Positions 1-5,393 of a stretch of 9,596 bases of DNA are shown here, piece after piece. A model generated the notes under the pieces. The model was not told the DNA's origin. It did no database searches and saw nothing but the letters and a program-made list of their open reading frames with translations. Numbering within the stretch: the first letter of the stretch is position 1; each line of letters opens with the position of its first letter. The DNA is from Ignavibacteriota bacterium (GTDB lineage Bacteria > Bacteroidota > Ignavibacteria > Tepidaquicellales > Tepidaquicellaceae), in assembly GCA_003135995.1 (NCBI GenBank), contig PNBM01000249.1, positions 20,142-29,737 of the forward strand. Reading direction: 5' to 3'. A program made the position numbers and the translations under genes.

Positions 1-2
1 CT

Positions 3-617
3 AACATTGAAATATTTATTACAGGCCTGGCATCCGATAACGATATTTTTAATTGGGTAAAACAAAAATTCGATGGATACGAAATTTCAGACGATACTAT
101 ATATCACTTTTTACAATTTTTAAATCCGTCAGTTGATGAGATTATGACGGAAATAGAAAAATTGAAAACTTATAATTCGGGTAATAATAAAATATCTTCC
201 GATTCCGTGAATTTATGTGTGGGAGCTTCTAAAGATTTTAATGAAAATGATTTTATCGAGGCAGTCTTTACGAGAGATGTGAGTAAAGCCCTGAAAATTT
301 ATGATAATATGTCGCTGAAAGAAGATGTTGAAATATATTTTCTTGTTTTATTAAATTCGGCTCTCATTGGTATTACGAAACTTTTCGACCCGAAAATAAA
401 TGAACTTAATAATTTCACTTTAAGCAGAGAACTGAGAATATGGAAATATGATGAGAAAAGAATAAACATTTATAAAAATTACATCCGTTCGACAAATGAA
501 CTTAATATTATAAAAGCATTTGATTATATTTACAAAGCAGATAAGGCTTTTAAGACATCGTCTCAGGACAAAAGAGCTGTTTTTACAACATTAATAAGGA
601 ATATTACTGAACTTTAG
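3..617 (+). CDS. holA: DNA polymerase III delta subunit, 3' part of gene
   Basis: The reading frame is open from base 3, so the gene enters from the left edge; the ATG at 144 is internal. About 204 codons remain, ending at TAA-free TAG 615-617. Family knowledge: HolA is the clamp-loader subunit that opens the beta sliding clamp; a full protein is about 330-340 residues, so the N-terminal part of its AAA-like fold is missing here. Visible support is the EIEKLKTY segment just after the internal ATG, matching the typical helix that closes domain II in this family (E-x-x-K-L-x-x-Y), followed by an all-helical C-terminal region with the FIEAVFTRDVSKAL pattern (family: ai..gd...al) as in domain III. 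The call is made from pattern recognition without a search; a divergent HolA is the best fit. The ECF sigma gene follows after 40 bp on the same strand. Confidence 0.72.
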   Translation, partial: NIEIFITGLASDNDIFNWVKQKFDGYEISDDTIYHFLQFLNPSVDEIMTEIEKLKTYNSGNNKISSDSVNLCVGASKDFNENDFIEAVFTRDVSKALKIYDNMSLKEDVEIYFLVLLNSALIGITKLFDPKINELNNFTLSRELRIWKYDEKRINIYKNYIRSTNELNIIKAFDYIYKADKAFKTSSQDKRAVFTTLIRNITEL

Positions 618-657
618 TATACATTAGGAACAAATATCCCATTTTTAAGTATAAATT

Positions 658-1266
658 GTGTTAGAGGTATCGAATCAACATATTGACAATAAGAAGTTAA
701 GCGATGAGGAATTAATCATTGCTTTTCAAAATGGTAATGTTGCGGCATTTAACGAACTCGTATTGCGATATAAAGATAAACTTGTAAACTTTCTATTCCG
801 CTATACGGGTAACCGGGATGATGCGGAAGACCTTGCACAGGATACGTTCGTAAAATTATATCGTTCAAAGCATCTTTATAAAGAGATAGCGAAATTTTCC
901 ACGTGGTTTTATACGATAGCAATTAATACTGCTAAAACAGATTCGCGGAAAAAAAACAGGTATAATTCAATCTCATTGAGTGAGTTTGACCCGGATGAAG
1001 ATAAAGATTATGAACTTACAGCAAATGTGATAAGTCCGGAGGACAGTGCGAACGCAAGCATGGAGCATCATTACATTCAGAAAGCCATAGACGCACTGGA
1101 AGATTATTTTAAAGAAGTAATTATTTTAAGAGATATTCAGGATTTGGATTACGATGAAATTGCTGAGATAACGGGATTGCCTCTGGGAACAGTTAAATCA
1201 CGAATTAACAGGGGAAGGGAAAAACTTAAAAAAAGTTTAAGTAAAATATACAATAATAAAACGTAG
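658..1266 (+). CDS. ECF-type RNA polymerase sigma factor (RpoE-like)
   Basis: This 202-residue protein has the two-domain layout of extracytoplasmic-function sigma factors. Region 2 lies at about residues 26-100 with the hallmark RDDAEDLAQDTFVKLY (53-68) and FSTWFYTIAIN (80-90). Region 4 lies at about 140-195 with a helix-turn-helix in DYDEIAEITGLPLGTVKSRI (164-183). A stretch of about 40 acidic and polar residues links them, with no region 3. The start must be GTG 658 or ATT 655, because TAA stands in frame at 652; GTG is preferred. No Shine-Dalgarno is visible. The stop codon TAG 1264-1266 lies inside a GTAG-headed intergenic repeat, so the last codons derive from the repeat flank. The membrane protein downstream is its likely anti-sigma factor. 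It probably directs an envelope or stress regulon, but the target is not visible. Confidence 0.92.
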   Translation: MLEVSNQHIDNKKLSDEELIIAFQNGNVAAFNELVLRYKDKLVNFLFRYTGNRDDAEDLAQDTFVKLYRSKHLYKEIAKFSTWFYTIAINTAKTDSRKKNRYNSISLSEFDPDEDKDYELTANVISPEDSANASMEHHYIQKAIDALEDYFKEVIILRDIQDLDYDEIAEITGLPLGTVKSRINRGREKLKKSLSKIYNNKT

Positions 1267-1380
1267 CCGCAGGTCGAAGATTCCGATTTATCGGAACTTT
1301 AGCCTGCGTAAACAATAATAAAACAAAGTAGCCGCAGGTCGAAGATTCCGATTTATCGGAACTTTAGCCTGCGTAAACAA
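1250..1380 (+). repeat. Two tandem copies of a GTAG-headed hairpin repeat
   Basis: A 53-bp sequence occurs twice without a mismatch, at 1263-1315 and 1328-1380 (65 bp period). Both copies are also preceded by the same 13-bp flank (1250-1262 and 1312-1324), with AAA added before the second core. Each core starts GTAG, then forms an outer stem CGCAGG/CCTGCG and an inner stem TTCCGAT/ATCGGAA around a tiny loop, so it would fold as a long imperfect hairpin in RNA or single-stranded DNA. GTAG immediately 5' of an imperfect palindrome is the known hallmark of REP sequences handled by RAYT (TnpA_REP) proteins; assignment to that class is inference. The repeats fill nearly the whole gap between the sigma and anti-sigma genes and could attenuate read-through. 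Confidence 0.9.
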
Positions 1381-1437
1381 GAATTAAAAAATATAGATAA
1401 TAAATAACTATACATTTTGCAAGAGCAAGAAGAATAT

Positions 1438-2286
1438 ATGGAAATAAGGGATAAATTGAAAAATTTGCCCAAAATCAAATCAGATGATAATTTTGAAATT
1501 ATGCTTCAGCAGAAAATTAATCTCGCAGAAGCTGAAATGCAAACAATAAGCGAAAAGCAAAATTATTCTACTGATGAGAAAAAAAGTTTTTTTAAGAAAA
1601 TTTTTACAAGGAAAACAAATTACTGGTTAATCCCGGCACTTGGCACCGTGGTTATTATTTTAATAATTGTCACTATATATTATCCTTATAAGAAAACAGA
1701 ATTAATCCCGAACGCTCCCGTTTCTCAGACATTATCCGATAAAGTTTCTGATTCTCCGAACGTTTCCAGGCAAACTACAATTGAAGAAAAAAAAATAGAA
1801 AATAAATTAGCAGAAAAAAATACTACGAGTGAACAGAGTTCGGATGTACCGCCAAAAGATATAAAGAACCTTGATGGATATTACCGGGGTGGCATTGAAA
1901 AAGAACTTTCGCAGCCTACACCTGTTACACCGATGAAATCGGATGAATTGCGCATTAAAAAGAACGATGATATTGAAACTATTAATGCACCGGCTATCGA
2001 GGAACAGCAGAAAATTGAAAGTAAAAGTAAGGAAAGTGAACAGAAGGATAGTCGTATAATCGAAAGTAAAAAAGAAGAGGAAAGAAAAGGCGGCGATTTA
2101 AGTATTGAAAAATCAGCTCCTGCAAATAAAGATGAAGTGGGTAAATCGGGAAAACTCAAAGGTGCAAAAGAATATAAAAAATCCGACAAAAAAAATAACC
2201 GCGCAGTCACTGACTCTACTAAAACAAATGAAGATGATTTAGAAATAATCCGAAACGAGATTTTAGAAAAAGAAAAGAACAAGTAA
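1438..2286 (+). CDS. Putative anti-sigma factor, single-pass membrane protein
   Basis: Starting at ATG 1438 the protein has 282 residues; an in-frame TTG at 1417 would add seven. ATG is preferred because the conserved-looking segment (MEIRDKLKNLPKIKSDDNFE) begins exactly there. Layout: a short cytoplasmic N-terminus (about 60 residues), one membrane span (about residues 62-82, IPALGTVVIILIIVTIYY), then about 200 residues outside the cytoplasm that are low-complexity, rich in Lys, Glu and Ser, with no recognisable fold. Such N-in single-span proteins directly after an ECF sigma gene are commonly anti-sigma factors, and the LP..k...nFE pattern is seen in many of them. There are no His/Cys residues of the zinc-binding anti-sigma (HCC) motif. 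The role is inferred mainly from position and topology. Confidence 0.6.
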   Translation: MEIRDKLKNLPKIKSDDNFEIMLQQKINLAEAEMQTISEKQNYSTDEKKSFFKKIFTRKTNYWLIPALGTVVIILIIVTIYYPYKKTELIPNAPVSQTLSDKVSDSPNVSRQTTIEEKKIENKLAEKNTTSEQSSDVPPKDIKNLDGYYRGGIEKELSQPTPVTPMKSDELRIKKNDDIETINAPAIEEQQKIESKSKESEQKDSRIIESKKEEERKGGDLSIEKSAPANKDEVGKSGKLKGAKEYKKSDKKNNRAVTDSTKTNEDDLEIIRNEILEKEKNK

Positions 2287-2344
2287 TTCCATCTTAAAAA
2301 TCTTAATTATCTCATAACCATTTATTAATTTTTAATGTCTTCAA

Positions 2345-2384
2345 TTCTTAATTCTTAATTTTTAATTTTTAATTTTTAATTTAA
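2345..2384. repeat. AT-rich tandem heptamer tract
   Basis: Five consecutive 7-bp units read TTCTTAA, TTCTTAA, TTTTTAA, TTTTTAA, TTTTTAA, followed by a partial TTTAA. One isolated unit also lies near 2329-2335. The tract sits in the gap between the putative anti-sigma gene and purS. It resembles short tandem repeat tracts seen in intergenic DNA; a function as an UP-like promoter element is possible but not shown. Confidence 0.75.
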
Positions 2385-2400
2385 TTTGAAATTTTGTTCT

Positions 2401-2454
2401 TATTTCTTTAAGAAATATTTAATAAATTAGCATATCTTAAAAACTTATGCTAAT
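2401..2454. promoter_or_regulatory. Two inverted repeats in the purS leader
   Basis: The first is TATTTCTT (2401-2408), a single T, then its exact complement AAGAAATA (2410-2417). The second is ATTAGCAT (2426-2433) and ATGCTAAT (2447-2454), a perfect 8-bp inverted repeat with a 13-nt spacer, ending five bases before the purS start codon. Either could be an operator, or the second could form a leader hairpin close to the start. No Shine-Dalgarno is visible before purS. The pairing is seen directly; the regulatory role is inference. Confidence 0.45.
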
Positions 2455-2459
2455 ATTTA

Positions 2460-2714
2460 ATGTACACAGCGAAGATTAAAATCACATTAAGGAAGACCAT
2501 TCTTGACCCGCAGGGAAAAACAATCGAACACTCACTGATTTCATTAGGATATAAAAACATTTCAGGAACGCGTATCGGCAAATATATACAATTCAATATA
2601 GACGCGAATTCTAAAGAAGAGGCAACTGTTATAACTGAAGAAGCCTGCAAAAAACTTCTTGCAAATCCTGTTATGGAAGATTATGAATTTGAAATTTTTA
2701 GAAGCGGGGAATAA
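2460..2714 (+). CDS. purS: FGAM synthase subunit PurS
   Basis: This 84-residue protein has the length and pattern of PurS: an N-terminal strand (YTAKIKITLRKTILDPQGKT) with the characteristic ILDPQGKT, then GYKNISGTRIGKYIQF, then the C-terminal ACKKLLANPVMEDYEFEI. Family knowledge: PurS is a small dimeric protein that joins PurQ and small PurL to form the phosphoribosylformylglycinamidine synthase complex, step four of purine synthesis; it is thought to help ammonia transfer between PurQ and PurL. The gene is five bases upstream of purQ, so the two are almost certainly co-transcribed and possibly translationally coupled. purL is not adjacent, implying it lies elsewhere. An 8-bp inverted repeat lies just before the ATG. 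Confidence 0.93.
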   Translation: MYTAKIKITLRKTILDPQGKTIEHSLISLGYKNISGTRIGKYIQFNIDANSKEEATVITEEACKKLLANPVMEDYEFEIFRSGE

Positions 2715-2719
2715 GAAAA

Positions 2720-3391
2720 ATGAGTAAAGCTAAAGTTGGTATTGTTGTTTTCCCGGGTTCGAACTGCGACCATGATGCATATTATGTGTTTAAAGATATA
2801 TTAAAAGTTGATACAAAATTTCTCTGGCATAAAGAAGGAAATATAAATGACAGGAATATAATAATTTTACCCGGCGGTTTTTCTTATGGAGATTATCTGA
2901 GATGCGGAGCTGTTTCGGCACATTCCAATTTAATGAATGATGTTATAAGATTTGCGAATAAAGGCGGCATCGTGATTGGAATCTGTAACGGGTTCCAGGT
3001 GCTTTGCGAAACGAAACTTTTGCCGGGAATATTGCTCAGAAATAACAATCTTAAATTTGTCTGTAAAACTGTATCCTTGAAAGTAGAGAATAATAAAAGT
3101 ATTTTTACCGGTTATTATGATATTAAAGAAGACATAGATATACCCATAGCTCACGGAGAAGGAAATTATTTTTGCGACGATGTTACTTTAACTGAGTTAA
3201 TTGGTAACAACCAGGTTCTTTTAAGGTACAATGATAATCCGAACGGTTCGATTTACGATATTGCGGGCATACAAAATTTAAAACGCAATGTGCTCGGAAT
3301 GATGCCGCATCCTGAAAGAGTTTCGGATTCGATTTTGGGAAATACGGATGGACTCAGATTATTGCAATGCGTCGCAGAAAGCGTAATGTAA
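2720..3391 (+). CDS. purQ: FGAM synthase glutaminase subunit PurQ
   Basis: A 223-residue class I glutamine amidotransferase that hydrolyses glutamine and passes ammonia to PurL. The N-terminus reads VGIVVFPGSNCDHDAYYVF, a PurQ signature. The oxyanion/nucleophile region includes PGGFSYGDYLRCGA (51-64) and GICNGFQVLCE with nucleophile Cys89. The rest of the triad is His197 and Glu199 in MMPHPER. The length matches stand-alone PurQ (about 220-230), not the fused large PurL. The start is ATG 2720, with a purine-rich GGGGAATAAG just upstream overlapping the purS stop. All catalytic residues are present, so it should be active as part of the PurSQL complex. Confidence 0.97.
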   Translation: MSKAKVGIVVFPGSNCDHDAYYVFKDILKVDTKFLWHKEGNINDRNIIILPGGFSYGDYLRCGAVSAHSNLMNDVIRFANKGGIVIGICNGFQVLCETKLLPGILLRNNNLKFVCKTVSLKVENNKSIFTGYYDIKEDIDIPIAHGEGNYFCDDVTLTELIGNNQVLLRYNDNPNGSIYDIAGIQNLKRNVLGMMPHPERVSDSILGNTDGLRLLQCVAESVM

Positions 3392-3404
3392 TAAAAAAGA
3401 TTCT

Positions 3405-3453
3405 ACCACTAAGAACACAAAGAATTCTTAGTGTCCTTAGTGTACTTAGTGGT
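3405..3453. repeat. Palindromic element built of nonamers
   Basis: ACCACTAAG (3405-3413) and CTTAGTGGT (3445-3453) are perfect complements. The right half is three tandem 9-mers, CTTAGTGTC, CTTAGTGTA and CTTAGTGGT (3427-3453). The left half holds the degenerate complementary units ACCACTAAG and AACACAAAG, meeting at a central GAATTC. The element fills the purQ-tatA gap and could form a cruciform or RNA hairpin; there is no T-run directly after it, so it is not a classic intrinsic terminator. Elements of this style recur in intergenic DNA of many bacteria and often create spurious start codons, as at GTG 3431. Confidence 0.85.
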
Positions 3454-3466
3454 GCAAAAAAAAATT

Positions 3467-3473
3467 AAAGGAG
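3467..3473 (+). promoter_or_regulatory. Ribosome binding site deciding the tatA start
   Basis: AAAGGAG lies 11 bases before ATG 3485. It is one of the few clear Shine-Dalgarno sequences in this window. It supports 3485 over the in-frame GTG at 3431, which lies inside the palindromic repeat. Confidence 0.7.
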
Positions 3474-3484
3474 AAAATAAAAAT

Positions 3485-3676
3485 ATGTTTGGTTTAGGAA
3501 CACCGGAAATAATATTAATAATAATCGTAATTCTGGTTTTATTCGGTTCAAAGAAAATCCCTGAATTCATGCAAGGTATCGGAAAAGGCATACGGGAATT
3601 TAAAAAAGCTGCTTCCGATGTTGAAAAGGAAGTAACAAATCCTCCGAAAAAAGAAGAAGAAAAGAAACCCGAATAA
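3485..3676 (+). CDS. tatA: Sec-independent protein translocase TatA/E
   Basis: A 63-residue protein with the full TatA layout: a short N-terminus, one membrane span (about residues 5-20, [15 protein letters not shown]), the Phe20-Gly21 hinge, then the amphipathic helix [21 protein letters not shown] ending in a charged tail (KKEEEKKPE). Family knowledge: TatA oligomers form the passage for folded proteins recruited by TatC with twin-arginine signals. TatA and TatB/E are hard to separate by sequence; short length and the FGSKKIPE motif favour TatA/E. tatC is not in the window. The gene has its own ribosome binding site and is separated from purQ by a palindromic repeat, so it may be an independent unit or the last gene of a purSQ-tatA transcript. 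Confidence 0.94.
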   Translation: MFGLGTPEIILIIIVILVLFGSKKIPEFMQGIGKGIREFKKAASDVEKEVTNPPKKEEEKKPE

Positions 3677-3756
3677 TAGAGATTACTTCTAATTTATTGA
3701 ATTAATCTTTTTCTTTAGGGCTAATAAACCAATCAATGAATTTTAATTAACATTTG

Positions 3757-3789
3757 ATTGTGATGTCGGGAGTTTCCTCCCGGCACAAT
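3757..3789. repeat. Long hairpin downstream of tatA
   Basis: GTCGGGAG (3765-3772), loop TTTC, then CTCCCGGC (3777-3784) pair over 8 bp including one G-T wobble. ATTGT/ACAAT pair outside a 3-nt bulge. There is no T-run after either end, so this looks more like an intergenic palindromic repeat than an intrinsic terminator, though it could still mark the 3' end of the tatA transcript. The rest of the 263-bp gap up to 3939 is AT-rich, and I see nothing else convincing in it. Confidence 0.7.
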
Positions 3790-3939
3790 ATAGAATAAAA
3801 TAACTGTCATCACTAATAAATATCATACCCTCTTAACTGAGTTCAAAAATATAATTTCATTATAAATCTTAATTACACAATTATTTAATTTATTTTTTGT
3901 ATATTTACAAAACTTTCGAAAACTAAATAATTACATATT

Positions 3940-4458
3940 ATGGGCAATCCGATATTAGACCCTTTCGAGGGAGTTACGCTTGACCAATGGGCGAGCGTAA
4001 ATGCAAAATTAGCATCAGGAACTGCAGTGGAAGAAGCAATAAAATCAATCGGTGTCGATATGCCGAAATGGGACCGTGCGAATAACGAATGGCTCACCCG
4101 TATGCGCAACGATACTACATTCACAATTTCCAGGCAATACTCAGCGGCATTCAACACAACCGCTACGGGCAACCTTGGAAGCGGCTCGCAGGTTTCAGCA
4201 GATTCATATCCGTTTGAAAAATATATCGAAGCAATGGTAGCGCAGGATGTTCTTGGAAAGCAGGGTCGTGATGCACAGGACGTTTTGAAAGATTTCGGTC
4301 TGACCGTTGCCGATTATTCGAATATCAGTGCTTACTGGAGTGGAAAAATGATGTCCGATTTTTCTTATGCAATGAAGATGCAGCAGCTGATGAATGAATA
4401 TAAATTGAAATATGAAAGTATGACACCGGGAGATACTAATAAAGATATCGAATTCTAA
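3940..4458 (+). CDS. Uncharacterised protein with an exact internal duplication (DUF6620-like)
   Basis: A soluble 172-residue protein with no signal peptide, membrane span or cysteine. It contains two copies of one domain, about residues 10-72 and 91-155, in exact register 82 residues apart: Gly27/Gly109, Gly38/Gly120, Trp44/Tyr126, Trp51/Trp133, Met55/Met137 and Asp58/Asp140. Each copy ends in W-x3-M-x2-D followed by an aromatic residue. The opening (NPILDPFEGVTLDQWA) recalls the uncharacterised DUF6620 family, but this is from memory and unverified. The function is unknown; a helical adaptor or binding domain is a guess. GC content looks somewhat higher than in neighbouring genes. The start ATG 3940 has no clear Shine-Dalgarno. 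Two zinc-ribbon genes follow on the same strand after a long repeat-filled gap. Confidence 0.82.
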   Translation: MGNPILDPFEGVTLDQWASVNAKLASGTAVEEAIKSIGVDMPKWDRANNEWLTRMRNDTTFTISRQYSAAFNTTATGNLGSGSQVSADSYPFEKYIEAMVAQDVLGKQGRDAQDVLKDFGLTVADYSNISAYWSGKMMSDFSYAMKMQQLMNEYKLKYESMTPGDTNKDIEF

Positions 4459-4460
4459 TC

Positions 4461-4496
4461 ACTGATTTTACTGATTTAGCTGATTGTACTGAAAGT
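4461..4496. repeat. Tandem nonamer tract
   Basis: Three clear 9-bp units and a fourth, divergent one lie head to tail: ACTGATTTT, ACTGATTTA, GCTGATTGT, ACTGAAAGT. The tract begins two bases after the stop codon of the duplicated-domain gene. It is one of several short tandem tracts in this window with different unit sequences. Confidence 0.75.
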
Positions 4497-4512
4497 TATA
4501 TAAATTGTTTTT

Positions 4513-4651
4513 GCTCAATTGCCACGAGCTTTAGCTCGTGGGGTAATTAGTTCAACATACCGGCTTTAGCCCAAAATCCTAATTGTTTTATGGCTAAAGC
4601 CCTAAAAAAGGGATACCTTGGCCCACGACTTAAAAGTCGTGGCAATTGAGC
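4513..4651. repeat. 139-bp mirror-symmetric composite palindromic element
   Basis: The outer arms GCTCAATTGCCACGA (4513-4527) and its perfect 15-bp complement (4637-4651) bound the element. Inside each end is a separate hairpin: CCACGAGC-TTTA-GCTCGTGG (4522-4541) on the left and CCACGACT-TAAA-AGTCGTGG (4623-4642) on the right. In the centre GGCTTTAGCC (4562-4571) and its exact complement GGCTAAAGCC (4592-4601) face each other. The order is therefore A-B-B'-A', like paired REP units (BIMEs). It is non-coding and lies in the 414-bp gap between two genes; the rest of that gap holds the other small repeats listed here. Similarity to RAYT-linked repeats is inference. Confidence 0.88.
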
Positions 4652-4711
4652 GGATGAAATATTAATTCCTTTTCCTGTTTTTGAAAAATTGTTGATAAAT
4701 TGATTTTCTAA

Positions 4712-4724
4712 ATCCCGAAGGGAT
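4712..4724. repeat. Small hairpin ATCCC-gaa-GGGAT, copy 1
   Basis: A perfect 5-bp stem around GAA. It matches the element at 4763-4775 except for a compensatory change in the stem (A-T then T-A here where the other has C-G). It is followed by GATGAAAATATT-like AT-rich sequence. Confidence 0.7.
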
Positions 4725-4762
4725 GAAAATATTGTAGAAAATTGAACAATAAGTAATCATTA

Positions 4763-4775
4763 ACCCCGAAGGGGT
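4763..4775. repeat. Small hairpin ACCCC-gaa-GGGGT, copy 2
   Basis: A perfect 5-bp stem around GAA, 51 bp after the first copy. The second stem pair is C-G where copy 1 has T-A, so both strands changed and pairing is kept. This suggests a family of related hairpin repeats whose structure is maintained. Confidence 0.7.
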
Positions 4776-4815
4776 GACCTTATTATTTTATTTTATGATT
4801 TGAGTTATTATTAAA

Positions 4816-4836
4816 CCACAACATCGTGGAAATGTT
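4816..4836. repeat. Interleaved inverted repeats upstream of the zinc-ribbon genes
   Basis: CCAC (4816-4819) pairs with GTGG (4826-4829), and AACAT (4820-4824) pairs with ATGTT (4832-4836). The two pairings interleave, which is the arrangement of an H-type pseudoknot, or of two alternative hairpins. It ends 36 bases before the next gene, which itself is preceded by a direct repeat of AATTAATTTTT (4843-4853 and 4858-4868). The stems are short, so chance cannot be excluded. Confidence 0.4.
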
Positions 4837-4872
4837 AACTGTAATTAATTTTTTATCAATTAATTTTTACCT

Positions 4873-5385
4873 ATGGACGAAGATAAATTATTATCTGATT
4901 TCAATACCGAAATCGACCAGGCATTCCAGAATGCATGGCACTCAGAAAAAGGCGGAGACGAAAAATGGAATAATATACTGAATACTTATGGCGTAATTCC
5001 GCTTACAAAAGAAGAAAAAGATTTCCTTTTAAATTCCGAAATGAAAATCACGAGAGGTGCTTTCCCTATTGAGCTTCGCAGAGTCTTTGAAGTGATAATT
5101 CAAAAAAATATTTCGCTTGCTTCTTCTTCTCAAAAGTTAACTACCGCACTGAATAACTTCAATATGGAAGCGAAAGTACTGGAATATTACCAGAAGATAA
5201 AACCTTTTTCGGGACTCGGAGATATTTTTAAAAATGCAGCGACAGGCACTCAAAAATATTCATCGGGTTTGCAGAAAGAAAAACAAAAGACTATGACGTG
5301 TAAAAATTGCGGTGCTCCAAGGCTCGATGAAATGCAATATGACAATTGTCTTTTCTGCGGCAGTAAACTTTTTGAAATTAAATAA
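4873..5385 (+). CDS. Uncharacterised helical protein with C-terminal zinc ribbon
   Basis: This 170-residue protein is not recognised. Residues 1-135 are predicted helical and polar with no membrane span or signal peptide, so it is probably cytoplasmic. The C-terminus carries a zinc ribbon: Cys143-KN-Cys146, 12 residues, Cys159-LF-Cys162, with CGAPR and CGSKL turns typical of rubredoxin-like knuckles. The helical part has no catalytic motif I can name. The gene is eight bases upstream of a second zinc-ribbon gene on the same strand, and they presumably form one transcript. The start ATG 4873 has no clear Shine-Dalgarno, consistent with neighbouring genes. A role as a binding or scaffold protein in a complex with the next product is inference. 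Confidence 0.85.
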   Translation: MDEDKLLSDFNTEIDQAFQNAWHSEKGGDEKWNNILNTYGVIPLTKEEKDFLLNSEMKITRGAFPIELRRVFEVIIQKNISLASSSQKLTTALNNFNMEAKVLEYYQKIKPFSGLGDIFKNAATGTQKYSSGLQKEKQKTMTCKNCGAPRLDEMQYDNCLFCGSKLFEIK

Positions 5386-5393
5386 TAAAAATT

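Noticed and set aside
1263..1380. Intrinsic terminators ending the sigma gene
   Set aside because: The hairpins are not followed by a T-run on the plus strand, and the tandem exact duplication fits a repeat element better.
1881..2282. Open frame of 133 codons on the minus strand opposite the putative anti-sigma gene
   Set aside because: It is a shadow of the Lys/Glu/Ser-rich coding strand, giving a Ser/Phe/Leu-rich product with no family resemblance and no start signal.
3431..3484. GTG start at 3431 for tatA
   Set aside because: The added 18 residues come from the nonamer palindrome, and a good AAAGGAG stands before ATG 3485 where the TatA family start is expected.
3885..4172. Open frame of 95 codons on the minus strand over the duplicated-domain gene
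   Set aside because: The opposite strand has a protein with a clear internal duplication in register, which only fits the plus frame.
4052..4240. Plus-strand open frame of 62 codons inside the duplicated-domain gene
   Set aside because: A frame-shifted shadow with no motif or start signal.
4459..4872. CRISPR-like array in the repeat-rich gap
   Set aside because: Repeats differ in sequence and spacing, there are at most two copies of each, and no regular unique spacers or cas genes are present.
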